DNA of 64,000 bases from Nitratireductor sp. XY-223. Lineage in GTDB: Bacteria > Pseudomonadota > Alphaproteobacteria > Rhizobiales > Rhizobiaceae. A model generated the notes under the pieces. That model worked only from the letters and a program-made list of their open reading frames with translations. It searched no databases and was not told the origin of the DNA. Below are positions 39,303 to 48,067 of the stretch, piece after piece (position 1 is the stretch's first letter; each line of letters begins with the position of its first letter). The position numbers were made by a program, and so were the translations under genes. The stretch is from the NCBI RefSeq assembly GCF_004959855.1, contig NZ_SPNT01000008.1:124001-188000 (forward strand). The letters run 5' to 3'.

Positions 39303-40295
39303 CTAAAAGATGTCCTTAAAATCGTCGATATTTGACGAGTCGTAAACAAAGGGGTCCGCCATCGCGCCGGCGTTTGTCTCGTCGAGCACAACCTCGCCCA
39401 TACGACCCATCGGGATTGAGCCGCCGGGTTTCGCCTCAGCCTGATCGGTCGCAAGATTGTAAGCGATCATTGTCGCTGCGTATCCAAGATCAATGGGATT
39501 CCAGATGGCAAAGGACTTCGACGCGCCGGAGGCCACGTGGCCGGCCATTTCCGATGGCAGCCCCAGTCCGGTCACGTTGACCTCGCCGGCTTTTCCCTCA
39601 TCGGTGACTGCCTGTGCGGCAGCGACAATACCGACGGACGTCGGCGCGATGATTGCCTTGAGGTCCGGATAGGTTTTCATAAGCCCTTGCGCTTCGCGAT
39701 AGGATTTGTCCGCCAGGTCGTCTCCATAGACCGTGGCCACGACATTGATGTTGGGATAGTTGCCTTTGACCTTGTTCATCTCCTCGATCCAGGTGTTCTG
39801 GTTCGTGGCGGTCGCGGATGCCGAAAGGACAGCAACATCGCCGCCGTCCGGCAGGTGATCCGCTGCCAGCTTGATGATCATGTTGCCGATCAGTGGGTTG
39901 GATGACGGATTGAGGTGCATTTGCCGGCCCTCCGGCGCGACGCCGGAATCCCAGGAGATGACCGTGATGCCGCGATCCATCGCTTTCTTCAGCGCCGGCA
40001 CGAGAGCATCCTGGTCGTTGGCGGAAACGGCAATCGCGTCCACCTTTTGCGCGATCAGTGAATTGATGACCTCGATCTGCCCTTCGGCCGTGGTATCGGT
40101 CGGGCCCGTATAGATGATTTCGACATCACCCAATTCGGCCGCGGCTTCTTCGGCACCCTTGGCAGCGGCTTCAAAGAAGCCTATTCCCAGCGCCTTGACC
40201 ACAATGGCTATGCGTTTCTCATCGGCCGCTGCAGGCGATGCGATCAACGCTGCCGCGACGGACGCGGAAACGAGAAGTTTCTTCAGAATGCTCAT
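39303..40295 (-). CDS. rhaS: Rhamnose ABC transporter substrate-binding protein RhaS
   Basis: Periplasmic sugar-binding protein of 330 residues (Peripla_BP_4). Signal peptide MSILKKLLVSASVAAALIASPAAADEKRIA. Mature motifs: GIGFFEAAAKGAEEAAAELGDVEIIYTGPTDTTAEGQIEVINSLIAQKVDAIAVSAND is summarised by GPTDTTAEGQ and VDAIAVSANDQDALVPAL, then VISWDSGV. It is encoded 40 bases downstream of the DeoR regulator gene. Confidence 0.9.
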   Translation of the reverse strand: MSILKKLLVSASVAAALIASPAAADEKRIAIVVKALGIGFFEAAAKGAEEAAAELGDVEIIYTGPTDTTAEGQIEVINSLIAQKVDAIAVSANDQDALVPALKKAMDRGITVISWDSGVAPEGRQMHLNPSSNPLIGNMIIKLAADHLPDGGDVAVLSASATATNQNTWIEEMNKVKGNYPNINVVATVYGDDLADKSYREAQGLMKTYPDLKAIIAPTSVGIVAAAQAVTDEGKAGEVNVTGLGLPSEMAGHVASGASKSFAIWNPIDLGYAATMIAYNLATDQAEAKPGGSIPMGRMGEVVLDETNAGAMADPFVYDSSNIDDFKDIF

Positions 40296-40335
40296 GAATA
40301 TCCTCCGTTGAGCTCTTTTCGGATCTCCACCGGTG

Positions 40336-41145
40336 TCAACCGGAGTTCGAATCCTCGGTTTGCGCCGACGCTGTAACCGCGGCGACGATCAGTCTGACGC
40401 CGGCCGCCTCGATCATTCGGGCTGCCTTATCGTCAATCCCATCATCCGTGATGACGGTCGTGATCCGTTCGAGCTGGCACAACACAAGGCTCGACCGGGA
40501 TGCGAATTTCGAAGAGTCGACCATGACGACCAGTTCGTCGGCCTGGTCGATGAGTTTCGATTCCGCCTGGATCAACAGGGGGTCGCTTTCCATGAGTCCG
40601 ATCGGGCCGAGCCCTTGGGCTCCCATGAACATGCGTTTGGCATAAAAATTCCTTGTCACATCGTTGTCGAACGGTGACAGGATGATGTTCTGCTCGCGGT
40701 AGATCACACCGCCCGACAGCAATATTGTGTTTTTGGAATGCTTGAGCAGATGTTCCGCAATCGGGAAGGAATTGGTGAATATCTGCATGCGCCGATTGGC
40801 CAGCGGATGCACCATCTGGAAGGTCGTTGTCCCGCCGTTGATGATGATGGAATCGCCATCATTGCACAGCGCAACCGCTTCCCGCGCGATCGCCTGTTTC
40901 TCGGCCGTGTGGCGTGTCTCGTTGATGGAAAAGGGGCGGCCGGCCAGTCCGACGAATTGGGGAGGTGTGATTGCTTCGGCGCCGCCGCGTACGCGTCGCA
41001 GCTTGCCCTGCTTGTGTAGTGCCGCCACGTCGCGGCGTATCGTTGCCTCTGACGAGGCGGTCATTTCCACCAGATCGGAGATGGTGACCACCGGCCGATC
41101 CTGAACGGCGGACAGGATAATTCGGTGGCGTTCTTTTTCGTGCAT
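40336..41145 (-). CDS. rhaR: DeoR family regulator RhaR
   Basis: Regulator of 269 residues. The N-terminal HTH is ISDLVEMTASSEATIRRDVAALHKQGKLRRVRGGA, followed by the DeoR sugar-phosphate sensor domain (ALCNDGDSIIINGGTTTFQMVHPLANRRMQIFTNS). First gene of the minus-strand operon, facing rhaD across a promoter region with a large inverted repeat. In Rhizobium leguminosarum RhaR is a DeoR-type repressor of the locus. Confidence 0.9.
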   Translation of the reverse strand: MHEKERHRIILSAVQDRPVVTISDLVEMTASSEATIRRDVAALHKQGKLRRVRGGAEAITPPQFVGLAGRPFSINETRHTAEKQAIAREAVALCNDGDSIIINGGTTTFQMVHPLANRRMQIFTNSFPIAEHLLKHSKNTILLSGGVIYREQNIILSPFDNDVTRNFYAKRMFMGAQGLGPIGLMESDPLLIQAESKLIDQADELVVMVDSSKFASRSSLVLCQLERITTVITDDGIDDKAARMIEAAGVRLIVAAVTASAQTEDSNSG

Positions 41146-41188
41146 AGATTCCTCCCACCGCCACTAATTGACACCAAATTCTGCCATT

Positions 41189-41260
41189 GTCAATCATAAT
41201 CAATCAAAACTGGTGATATTGCGGTGCAATATTGATCGTTTATGATTGAATATGATTGAC
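41189..41260. promoter_or_regulatory. Inverted-repeat operator between rhaR and rhaD
   Basis: Arms GTCAATCATAATCAATCA (41189-41206) and TGATTGAATATGATTGAC (41243-41260) are reverse complements with one mismatch over 18 bp, separated by 36 bp. Each arm itself contains two TGATTGA copies 10-11 bp apart, i.e. one helical turn. This is the expected RhaR binding region controlling both divergent operons. Confidence 0.75.
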
Positions 41261-41317
41261 TTTTGAGATGCTGACCTGTATCAGCGTGTCATTGCCGTAT
41301 GCCTCAGGGAGTCACTC

Positions 41318-43420
41318 ATGCGAAACGAACCGATCTCCAGTCGCCTGGAGAACAGATGGGACGATGACGTTGCAGGGGGCATGAGTGAACCTGAGCGGTT
41401 GCTGTATCGATCAAATCTGCTGGGCTCGGACAAGCGCATCACCAACTATGGCGGCGGCAATACCTCTGCCAAGGTTCTTGAGAAGGACCCCCTGACCGGT
41501 GACGATGTCGAGGTTTTGTGGGTCAAGGGGTCAGGTGGCGATGTCGGAACAATCGGGATCGACGGCTTCGCCACGCTGTACATGGACAGGCTGAATGCTC
41601 TTAAGGGCCTGTACCGCGGTGTGGAATTCGAAGATGAGATGGTCGGCTACCTGGCGCACTGTACCTTCAACCTGAACCCTCGCGCCGCCTCGATCGACAC
41701 GCCGCTGCACGCCTATGTTCCGCGTAAACATGTCGATCACATGCATGCCGACGCAATCATTGCCATCGCCGCGTCGAAAAATTCGGAAGAACTGACCAGG
41801 AAGATCTTTGGCGACCGGATCGGCTGGTTGCCGTGGAAGCGGCCCGGTTACGAATTGGGTCTGTGGCTTGAGAATTTCTGTCGGGAAAATCCCGATGCTG
41901 ACGGCGTCGTCCTGGAAAGTCATGGCCTTTTCACCTGGGGAGACACGGCCGCGGATTGCTATGCGGTCACCATCGATATCATCAATCAGGCCATTGCCTG
42001 GCTCGAGGAGGAGATCGGCGACACGCCCGCATTTGGTGGGCGCGCAACCGAGAGCCTTCCGTCATCTGAACGCCGCGCCGTTGCTGCACGCCTGATGCCG
42101 GCAATACGCGGAATGATCAGCGACCGGCATCACATGATCGGTCATTTCGAAGACTGTGACGCCGTGCTTGAGTTCGTAAACGCACAGAACATGCGGCAAT
42201 TGGCGGCGCTGGGCACATCCTGCCCCGATCATTTCCTGCGCACCAAAATCCGGCCTCTGGTCGTGGAATTCGATCCGGCAAAGCCCGATATCGATGCCAC
42301 GTTGAACGGCCTCGGCGAGGCGATCGCCGCCTATCGGACAGACTACAAATCATACTACGATCGCTGCAAGCATGCCGATTCGCCACCGCTGCGCGATCCC
42401 AATGCCGTGGTCTATCTGGTGCCCGGCGTCGGCATGCTGACTTTTGCCAGAGATAAAGCGACCGCAAGGATTTCTGCCGAGTTCTACGTCAACGCAATCA
42501 ACGTAATGCACGGCTCCTGCGCAGTCAGCGAATATTGCGGCTTGCCCGATCAGGAGGCCTTTGACATCGAATACTGGCCGCTGGAAGAGGCCAAGCTTCA
42601 GCGCATGCCCAAAGCCAAGAGCCTGGCTGGCCGGATAGCCATGATAACCGGAGCGGCCGGCGGCATAGGTTCCGCCACTGCTGAGCGTTATCTCGCCGAA
42701 GGTGCTTGCGTGGTGCTGGCCGATATAGACGAAAATCTGCTGAACGCGACGGCCGAAACCCTCATCAATCGCTATTCCAGTGATGTCGTTCGTACCGTGG
42801 TCATGGATGTTACCGACGAAAACGCGGTCGCTGCGGCCTATGCCGAAACCATGATGGCCTTTGGCGGGCTTGATATTCTCCTGTCCAATGCGGGCATTGC
42901 GTCATCGGCACCGGTTGAGGAAACCACGTTGAAAATGTGGACCAGGAATATGGATATCCTGTCCACGGGCTATTTTCTGGTAAGCCGCGAGGCATTCAGG
43001 CTGATGCGAGACCAGGGCATGGGCGGCGCGATCATCTTCATTGCCTCGAAAAACGGCCTGGCAGCCTCACCCAACGCCTCGGCTTACTGTACGGCCAAGG
43101 CGAGCGAAATCCACCTGGCGCGTTGCCTTGCCCTGGAGGGAGCTGAGATCGGAATAAGGGTCAATGTGGTCAACCCGGACGGTGTGTTGCGGGGTTCAAA
43201 AATCTGGACCGGCGAGTGGCTTGAGCAGCGCGCCAGCACCTACAAGACCGATAAGGAAGGCCTTGAGGAAATGTATCGTCAGCGCACTTTGCTGAAACGA
43301 TCGGTTTATCCGGAAGATATTGCCGAGGCGGCCTATTTCCTTGCCTCCGACAGCGCCTCGAAATCGACCGGCAACATTGTCAATGTTGACGGTGGCAACG
43401 CGCTGGCATTCACACGATAA
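41318..43420 (+). CDS. rhaD: Bifunctional rhamnulose-1-phosphate aldolase/short-chain dehydrogenase RhaD
   Basis: Two-domain enzyme of 700 residues. The N-terminal half is a class II aldolase (NYGGGNTSAK near 43, VKGSGGDVGTI near 69, zinc-binding HVDHMHAD at 138-145, LESHGLFTWG). The C-terminal half from about 430 is a short-chain dehydrogenase (TGAAGGIGSATA at 444-455, SNAG, and the SAYCTAKASE Tyr-Lys pair). It cleaves rhamnulose-1-phosphate and oxidises the resulting lactaldehyde. It is the first gene of the plus-strand operon. Confidence 0.93.
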   Translation: MRNEPISSRLENRWDDDVAGGMSEPERLLYRSNLLGSDKRITNYGGGNTSAKVLEKDPLTGDDVEVLWVKGSGGDVGTIGIDGFATLYMDRLNALKGLYRGVEFEDEMVGYLAHCTFNLNPRAASIDTPLHAYVPRKHVDHMHADAIIAIAASKNSEELTRKIFGDRIGWLPWKRPGYELGLWLENFCRENPDADGVVLESHGLFTWGDTAADCYAVTIDIINQAIAWLEEEIGDTPAFGGRATESLPSSERRAVAARLMPAIRGMISDRHHMIGHFEDCDAVLEFVNAQNMRQLAALGTSCPDHFLRTKIRPLVVEFDPAKPDIDATLNGLGEAIAAYRTDYKSYYDRCKHADSPPLRDPNAVVYLVPGVGMLTFARDKATARISAEFYVNAINVMHGSCAVSEYCGLPDQEAFDIEYWPLEEAKLQRMPKAKSLAGRIAMITGAAGGIGSATAERYLAEGACVVLADIDENLLNATAETLINRYSSDVVRTVVMDVTDENAVAAAYAETMMAFGGLDILLSNAGIASSAPVEETTLKMWTRNMDILSTGYFLVSREAFRLMRDQGMGGAIIFIASKNGLAASPNASAYCTAKASEIHLARCLALEGAEIGIRVNVVNPDGVLRGSKIWTGEWLEQRASTYKTDKEGLEEMYRQRTLLKRSVYPEDIAEAAYFLASDSASKSTGNIVNVDGGNALAFTR

Positions 43421-43455
43421 ACGGTCGCAGGCCGTATGGGCCGCGGGAGGTGCAA

Positions 43456-44730
43456 ATGATCGATTATGATGTAATCGAAAACGCAAATGCAAAGACCGAG
43501 GCCGGCCTGCGCGCAGACTACGACTGGCTGGGCGACCATCTTGCCCGGCGGGGGATCGATATAGAAGCCATCAAGACGAAGGTCTCTGCCTACGGCGTTG
43601 CGGTTCCGTCCTGGGGCGTCGGCACCGGCGGCACGCGCTTCGCCCGCTTTCCCGGTTCGGGCGAACCGCGCAATATTTTTGACAAGCTCGACGATTGCGG
43701 CGTCATTCAACAGCTTGCCGGCGCTACACCCTCCGTTTCGCTGCACATTCCATGGGACAAGGCGCCGGCCGCTGACCTCAAGGCCAAGGCGGATGTTGTC
43801 GGACTGACTTTCGACGCCATGAATTCCAATACGTTCCAGGACCAGCCCGGCCAGCCATTGAGCTACAAATTCGGCTCGCTCAGCCATGTTGATGCCGCCA
43901 CCCGACAACAGGCCATCGAGCACAATCTGGAGTGTATCGAGATTGGCAGGGCCATAGGCTCCAGGGCGTTGACGATCTGGATTGGTGACGGCTCCAATTT
44001 CCCCGGGCAGTCGAATTTCACCCGCCAGCTCGAGCGCTATCTGGATTCGGCCAAGAAAATCTACGGCGAATTGCCGTCCGACTGGCGGTTGTTCACCGAG
44101 CACAAAATGTACGAACCGGCCTTCTATTCGACCGTTGTTCAGGATTGGGGCAGCAACTACCTGATCGCCCGGGAATTGGGTCCGCAGGCCTTCTGCCTGG
44201 TCGATCTCGGCCACCATGCACCCAATGTCAATATCGAGATGATCGTTGCCAGGCTGATCCAGTTCGGCAAGCTTGGGGGCTTCCATTTCAACGACAGCAA
44301 ATATGGCGACGACGATCTCGACACCGCTTCCATCGATCCCTACCGGCTGTTTCTTGTTTTCAATGAACTGGCCGATGCCGAGGGAAAGCCGGGATTTGAA
44401 CCGGCTCATATGCTCGACCAGTCGCATAACGTGACCGATCCCATAGAGAGCCTGCTGGTGAGTGCGATGGAAGTGCAGCGCGCCTACGCGCTGGCCCTGC
44501 TGGTGGACCGGGCAGCGCTCGCCGAATTCCAGGAAAACAACGATGCGGTTATGGCGGCAAGAGAACTCAAGACCGCTTTCCGAACCGATGTGGAACCGAT
44601 CCTGGCCATGGCGAGGCTCGAAAAGCACGCCGCCATCGATCCGGTGGCCACGTTCCGGTCATCCGGATACAGGGCGAAAGTCAGCGCTGAACGGCCAATG
44701 ACATCCGGTGCCGGAGGCGGCATCGTATAG
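43456..44730 (+). CDS. rhaI: L-rhamnose isomerase RhaI
   Basis: TIM-barrel isomerase of 424 residues: VPSWGVGTGGTRFARFPG, SVSLHIPWDK, SRALTIWIGDGSNFPGQSNF, FTEHKMYEPAFYSTVVQDWG, LVDLGHHAPNVNIE and GGFHFNDSKYGDDDLD, with Glu, Asp and His metal ligands in these segments. This is the Pseudomonas/rhizobial RhaI type, not the enteric RhaA. GGGAGG at 43445-43450 supports ATG 43456. It converts rhamnose to rhamnulose for RhaK. Confidence 0.92.
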   Translation: MIDYDVIENANAKTEAGLRADYDWLGDHLARRGIDIEAIKTKVSAYGVAVPSWGVGTGGTRFARFPGSGEPRNIFDKLDDCGVIQQLAGATPSVSLHIPWDKAPAADLKAKADVVGLTFDAMNSNTFQDQPGQPLSYKFGSLSHVDAATRQQAIEHNLECIEIGRAIGSRALTIWIGDGSNFPGQSNFTRQLERYLDSAKKIYGELPSDWRLFTEHKMYEPAFYSTVVQDWGSNYLIARELGPQAFCLVDLGHHAPNVNIEMIVARLIQFGKLGGFHFNDSKYGDDDLDTASIDPYRLFLVFNELADAEGKPGFEPAHMLDQSHNVTDPIESLLVSAMEVQRAYALALLVDRAALAEFQENNDAVMAARELKTAFRTDVEPILAMARLEKHAAIDPVATFRSSGYRAKVSAERPMTSGAGGGIV

Positions 44731-44789
44731 CGGTCAATGCAGCGGAATTGGTACAATTTGAACATCGAACGCCTTGGGAGCTGCGGTCG

Positions 44790-45518
44790 TCACAAAGGAG
44801 AAGCGTGGCCGCCGCGCGCGCCCTCACGCATCACGTCAGTAAATATGCTGAGCGACATGAACTGATGGTTGCGCATCAAAAGGCCGAGCCCGACCGGATC
44901 ATCGTTTCCGATCACCCGAATGAGGTCGTCAATCTCGACGGAAACCGCCTCGATGATCGGCCCCCACTCCATTTCAGGCAGCATGATCAGCCACATGCGT
45001 GTGGTTTGAAAGAACAGGCTGCGCTGAATCTCGCGCATGTAGCTGTTGTCCAGCAAGCCGGTCAGTTCGGTATAGTAGCGCACATTGATATCGGCAAACC
45101 CGTTGATATCGCCAGGAGCGAGTGCCTGGAATTCGTGCTTGCGTTGTACCAGGACTTCGCGAATTGAAGGATCGAAGGGCGTCTTGAAATACGGGCCGGA
45201 GTTCGTGGCAAGGATCATGCGGATCTCGTAGACCTCAGTCAGTTCATCGGGGTCTATGCGGGTGACGCGCGTCCCGACGCCATGCTTGATCTCAACCAGC
45301 CCCTCATGTTCGAGCTTGGACAAAACGCGGCGTATCGGTGACCGGCTGACTGAGAATTCCTTGGCCAGAACCTCCTCGAACAGGATGGTGTCCGGCGGAT
45401 AGCGATTGGTGCAGATCCGGTGGCGCACGGTCTGATAAATGTCTTCCGTGCGCTGCTGCAGCGCCGAAAGGTCGTTGCTCGGTGGCCGATGCGGTACCAT
45501 TGCGTCGCTGAATTTCAT
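44790..45518 (-). CDS. GntR family (FCD) transcriptional regulator
   Basis: Regulator of 242 residues. The HTH segment is RYPPDTILFEEVLAKEFSVSRSPIRRVLSKLEHEGLVEIKHGVGTRV; the C-terminal FCD-like helical domain contains TEVYEIRMILATNSGPYFKTP. It is convergent with rhaI, 59 bases away, and follows the ABC permease genes on the same strand (22-base gap), so it probably controls that transporter. Confidence 0.87.
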   Translation of the reverse strand: MKFSDAMVPHRPPSNDLSALQQRTEDIYQTVRHRICTNRYPPDTILFEEVLAKEFSVSRSPIRRVLSKLEHEGLVEIKHGVGTRVTRIDPDELTEVYEIRMILATNSGPYFKTPFDPSIREVLVQRKHEFQALAPGDINGFADINVRYYTELTGLLDNSYMREIQRSLFFQTTRMWLIMLPEMEWGPIIEAVSVEIDDLIRVIGNDDPVGLGLLMRNHQFMSLSIFTDVMREGARGGHASPL

Positions 45519-45540
45519 GTCATGGCTCCTCGTCGGTCGG

Positions 45541-46206
45541 TCAACGGCCCGGCTGCGGCAGTGCGAAACGCCAGTTGAGGTATCGCATGAACTGCGCGGC
45601 CATCAGGCTCAGGATCAGGAAGAACAAGCCGGCCAACGTGATCGGCTCAGTATAGCGGAACGTATCGTTGCCGATGATACGGGCCGTCGCCACCAGTTCG
45701 ATCACGGTAATCGCCAGAAGAACCGGCGTTTCCTTGAACATGGCGACAAAATAGTTGCCGAGGGGCAGGATAATGGGCGGCACCGCTTGCGGCAGAATGA
45801 TCCGCCTGAAGGTGTCGGCGGTGCTCAGATTAATGGCGCGGGCGGCCTCCCACTGGCCGCGGCTGACCTGCTGGAAACCGGAGCGGTAGACTTCGGCGCA
45901 ATAGGCGGAATAGTGCACGCCCAGCACCAGGACCCCGGTCACCATGGCAGACAGGAAGATGCCCGCCATGGGCAGGAAATAGTAGACCGCAAAGAGCTGA
46001 ATCAGCAGCGGCGTGCTGCGGATGAATTCGATGAAGAGGCGTACCGAGAAGGTCACGACCGGTATCTGCATGAGCGAGATGATCGCCCAGACCAATCCCA
46101 AAGCCGCCGCAACGGCAAAACCAAGAACCGTGACCTGCAGCGTCACGAGCGACGCCTGTGCCATCACCGGCAGGATTTCGATCGCGTAGTTCCAGTCCCA
46201 GATCAT
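45541..46206 (-). CDS. Polar amino-acid/ectoine-type ABC transporter permease (EhuD-like)
   Basis: HisM/GlnP-family permease of 221 residues. The coupling loop is QVSRGQWEAARAINLSTADTFRRIILPQAVPPIILPLGNYFVAMFKETPVL. RLFIEFIRSTPLLIQLFAVYYFLP is the family N-terminal motif. Its ATG at 46206 overlaps the stop of the next permease by 4 bp. Confidence 0.87.
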   Translation of the reverse strand: MIWDWNYAIEILPVMAQASLVTLQVTVLGFAVAAALGLVWAIISLMQIPVVTFSVRLFIEFIRSTPLLIQLFAVYYFLPMAGIFLSAMVTGVLVLGVHYSAYCAEVYRSGFQQVSRGQWEAARAINLSTADTFRRIILPQAVPPIILPLGNYFVAMFKETPVLLAITVIELVATARIIGNDTFRYTEPITLAGLFFLILSLMAAQFMRYLNWRFALPQPGR

Positions 46207-46931
46207 CGAACCGCCACCTTGGCCACGCCACGGGAGAAACGCTGCTCCAGCAGCTTCATGGCGATTGTGATGCAAAGACCGATGGCAAAATACATGAACA
46301 GAATGATCGTGAAGACCGCCACGGTGCGATAGGTGGTCTGATTGAGCTGATAGGCGGTGTAGGTGAGGTCCGAGATCCCGATGAACGAGACAAGCGCCGT
46401 CAGCTTGAAAAGCTGGATCGCCAGATTTCCGAACGGGGGGATCATCATCCGGATGGCCTGCGGCAGGATGATGCGCCGCATCCTGGTCCAGCCCGTCATA
46501 TTGATTGCCGTGGCCGCTTCCAGTTGTGCCTTCGGCACGGCGCGCACCGATGCCTCAACGACAATGGCCGCATAGGCCCCGACATTGAGCGACACGGCCA
46601 GAACACCGGCAACAAACGGATCGAGCCGGGGCCCGAACAGGGGCAGGACATAAAAGAGCCAGAAGAGCTGAACCAGTGCCGAGGTGCCGCGGAAGATTTC
46701 GACATAACCGGCGGACAGCCATCGCACCGGCGCCCAAGGGGCCAGTCGACCGAGACCGGCTGTAAAGGCGATCACCACGGTGATCACGGACGAGACGACC
46801 ACGATCTTCAGCGTCACCAGCGCCCCGTCTACAAAAACCTCTCCGTTGGCGGCAAAGGGCGAACTGAAAAAGTAGACGAGGCCGAGTGCGACCGTCACCA
46901 GAAGAGTGATCACCAGGGCCCGGATCGACAT
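46203..46931 (-). CDS. Polar amino-acid/ectoine-type ABC transporter permease (EhuC-like)
   Basis: HisM/GlnP-family permease of 242 residues: YVEIFRGTSALVQLFWLFYVLPLFG, then AVPKAQLEAATAINMTGWTRMRRIILPQAIRMMIPPFGNLAIQLFKLTALVS. It pairs with the downstream permease as a heterodimer. The binding-protein gene precedes it on the same strand. Confidence 0.87.
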   Translation of the reverse strand: MSIRALVITLLVTVALGLVYFFSSPFAANGEVFVDGALVTLKIVVVSSVITVVIAFTAGLGRLAPWAPVRWLSAGYVEIFRGTSALVQLFWLFYVLPLFGPRLDPFVAGVLAVSLNVGAYAAIVVEASVRAVPKAQLEAATAINMTGWTRMRRIILPQAIRMMIPPFGNLAIQLFKLTALVSFIGISDLTYTAYQLNQTTYRTVAVFTIILFMYFAIGLCITIAMKLLEQRFSRGVAKVAVR

Positions 46932-46954
46932 GTTAGCTCATTTCTCCATGGCAA

Positions 46955-46982
46955 GCGCGCCGCGTGGCTGATTGCGGCGCGC
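46955..46982 (-). terminator. GC hairpin between binding-protein and permease genes
   Basis: GCGCGCCGC, 10-nt loop, GCGGCGCGC: a perfect 9-bp stem in the 62-base gap after the binding-protein gene. No T-run follows, so it is likely a stabiliser or attenuator inside the operon. Confidence 0.65.
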
Positions 46983-46993
46983 CTGGAAACTGA

Positions 46994-47881
46994 TCACAGG
47001 CCAGCTTTACACAGCTCCTTCTGGGCCAGGGCCGGGCCGTCTGCATCGGTGAAGCCCCAGGCGGATGCCATCTTGAGGTAGCCGCCGCTTTCCATATAGT
47101 CGGCCTGGATCGCGTCGAATGCATCCCGGAAGGCCATGTTGGCGGCCAGATCGTCTTCGCTCTGGCCTTTCGGAAAGGCGATCGCGCCGTGGCCCTTGTA
47201 GACCTCTCCGGCAATCTCGGTAATCGAACCGGAGCTTTCCACGCCGATCAGTTCACCCGCGGTGCGCACGATGTCGGCGATCGCAAACGCCGACAATGCG
47301 AAGCCGTCGGCGCGCCCGGCCATGACGGCCGAAATGCCGGCAGCCTTGTCGGATACCTTCAGCAGTTTTTCGTCGGGAACGCCGTCGCGCTTGGCCAGTG
47401 TCTCTTCCGTGCCGCCTGCAAGCACTGCAAGTATGGCGCCATCGGTTTCAGCGATATCCTTGAAATTGTGCAAACCCTTCGGGTTGCCCGCCTTGACGAC
47501 ATAGGCCGCACCCTGACCGAAGGTCGGCTCAGCGAACAGCACCTGCTTGCAACGCTCGGGCCGGATATAAATGCCGGCGGCGGCCAGATCGATGCGGCCG
47601 GCAACCAGGGAGGGGATCAGCGCGCCGAAGTCCATGGCGACATATTCGATGTCGGTGATGCCCATTTCGTCGAGAACATGCTGGACCACCTCGACCTGCT
47701 CTCCGGTAAAGCTGCCATCGGCCTGTTTGTATCCATAGGGCGCATATCCGGCGATGCCGACCGTTACGCCTTCCGATTTGAACTGCTCAATGAGTGAATT
47801 GTCCGCCGCGGAAGCGGCGGCCGCACCCAGAGCAATTGCGCCAGCGCAGAGTGTGCCAACCAAAAACTTTGCAACGTCCAT
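46994..47881 (-). CDS. ABC transporter substrate-binding protein, ectoine/amino-acid type (EhuB-like)
   Basis: SBP_bac_3 periplasmic receptor of 295 residues. The ATG at 47881 has GGAGAG upstream and starts a signal peptide (MDVAKFLVGTLCAGAIALGAAAASAAD). Mature motifs are VTVGIAGYAPYGYKQADGSFTGEQVEV, MDFGALIPSLVAGRIDLAAAGIYIRPERCKQVLFAEP and NPKGLHNF. RPERCKQ and GLHNF resemble EhuB, the ectoine-binding protein. The ligand remains open because no ectoine-degradation genes are near. Confidence 0.85.
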   Translation of the reverse strand: MDVAKFLVGTLCAGAIALGAAAASAADNSLIEQFKSEGVTVGIAGYAPYGYKQADGSFTGEQVEVVQHVLDEMGITDIEYVAMDFGALIPSLVAGRIDLAAAGIYIRPERCKQVLFAEPTFGQGAAYVVKAGNPKGLHNFKDIAETDGAILAVLAGGTEETLAKRDGVPDEKLLKVSDKAAGISAVMAGRADGFALSAFAIADIVRTAGELIGVESSGSITEIAGEVYKGHGAIAFPKGQSEDDLAANMAFRDAFDAIQADYMESGGYLKMASAWGFTDADGPALAQKELCKAGL

Positions 47882-47980
47882 GGAAATCTCTCCTTTGATT
47901 TCGTGTGCAGCGGTCACGCCAAGTGTCACATATGCATCCTTCCGCAACACGTGATCAAAATCCAGAGAAAAATACAAGTT

Positions 47981-48026
47981 CAGACGAATAACACTGAAAT
48001 AAGCCCAATTTCAGATGGTTCGTCTG
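47981..48026. promoter_or_regulatory. Inverted and tandem repeats in a divergent promoter
   Basis: CAGACGAA at 47981-47988 and TTCGTCTG at 48019-48026 form a perfect 8-bp inverted repeat. Just downstream ATACCTGT is repeated in tandem at 38048-style spacing of 8 bp (48038-48045 and 48046-48053). The region lies between the binding-protein gene and the MOSC fusion gene. It is a candidate site for the GntR regulator at 44790. Confidence 0.45.
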
Positions 48027-48067
48027 CAAGAACCCAGATACCTGTATACCTGTGGGAAGTTTTTCAG

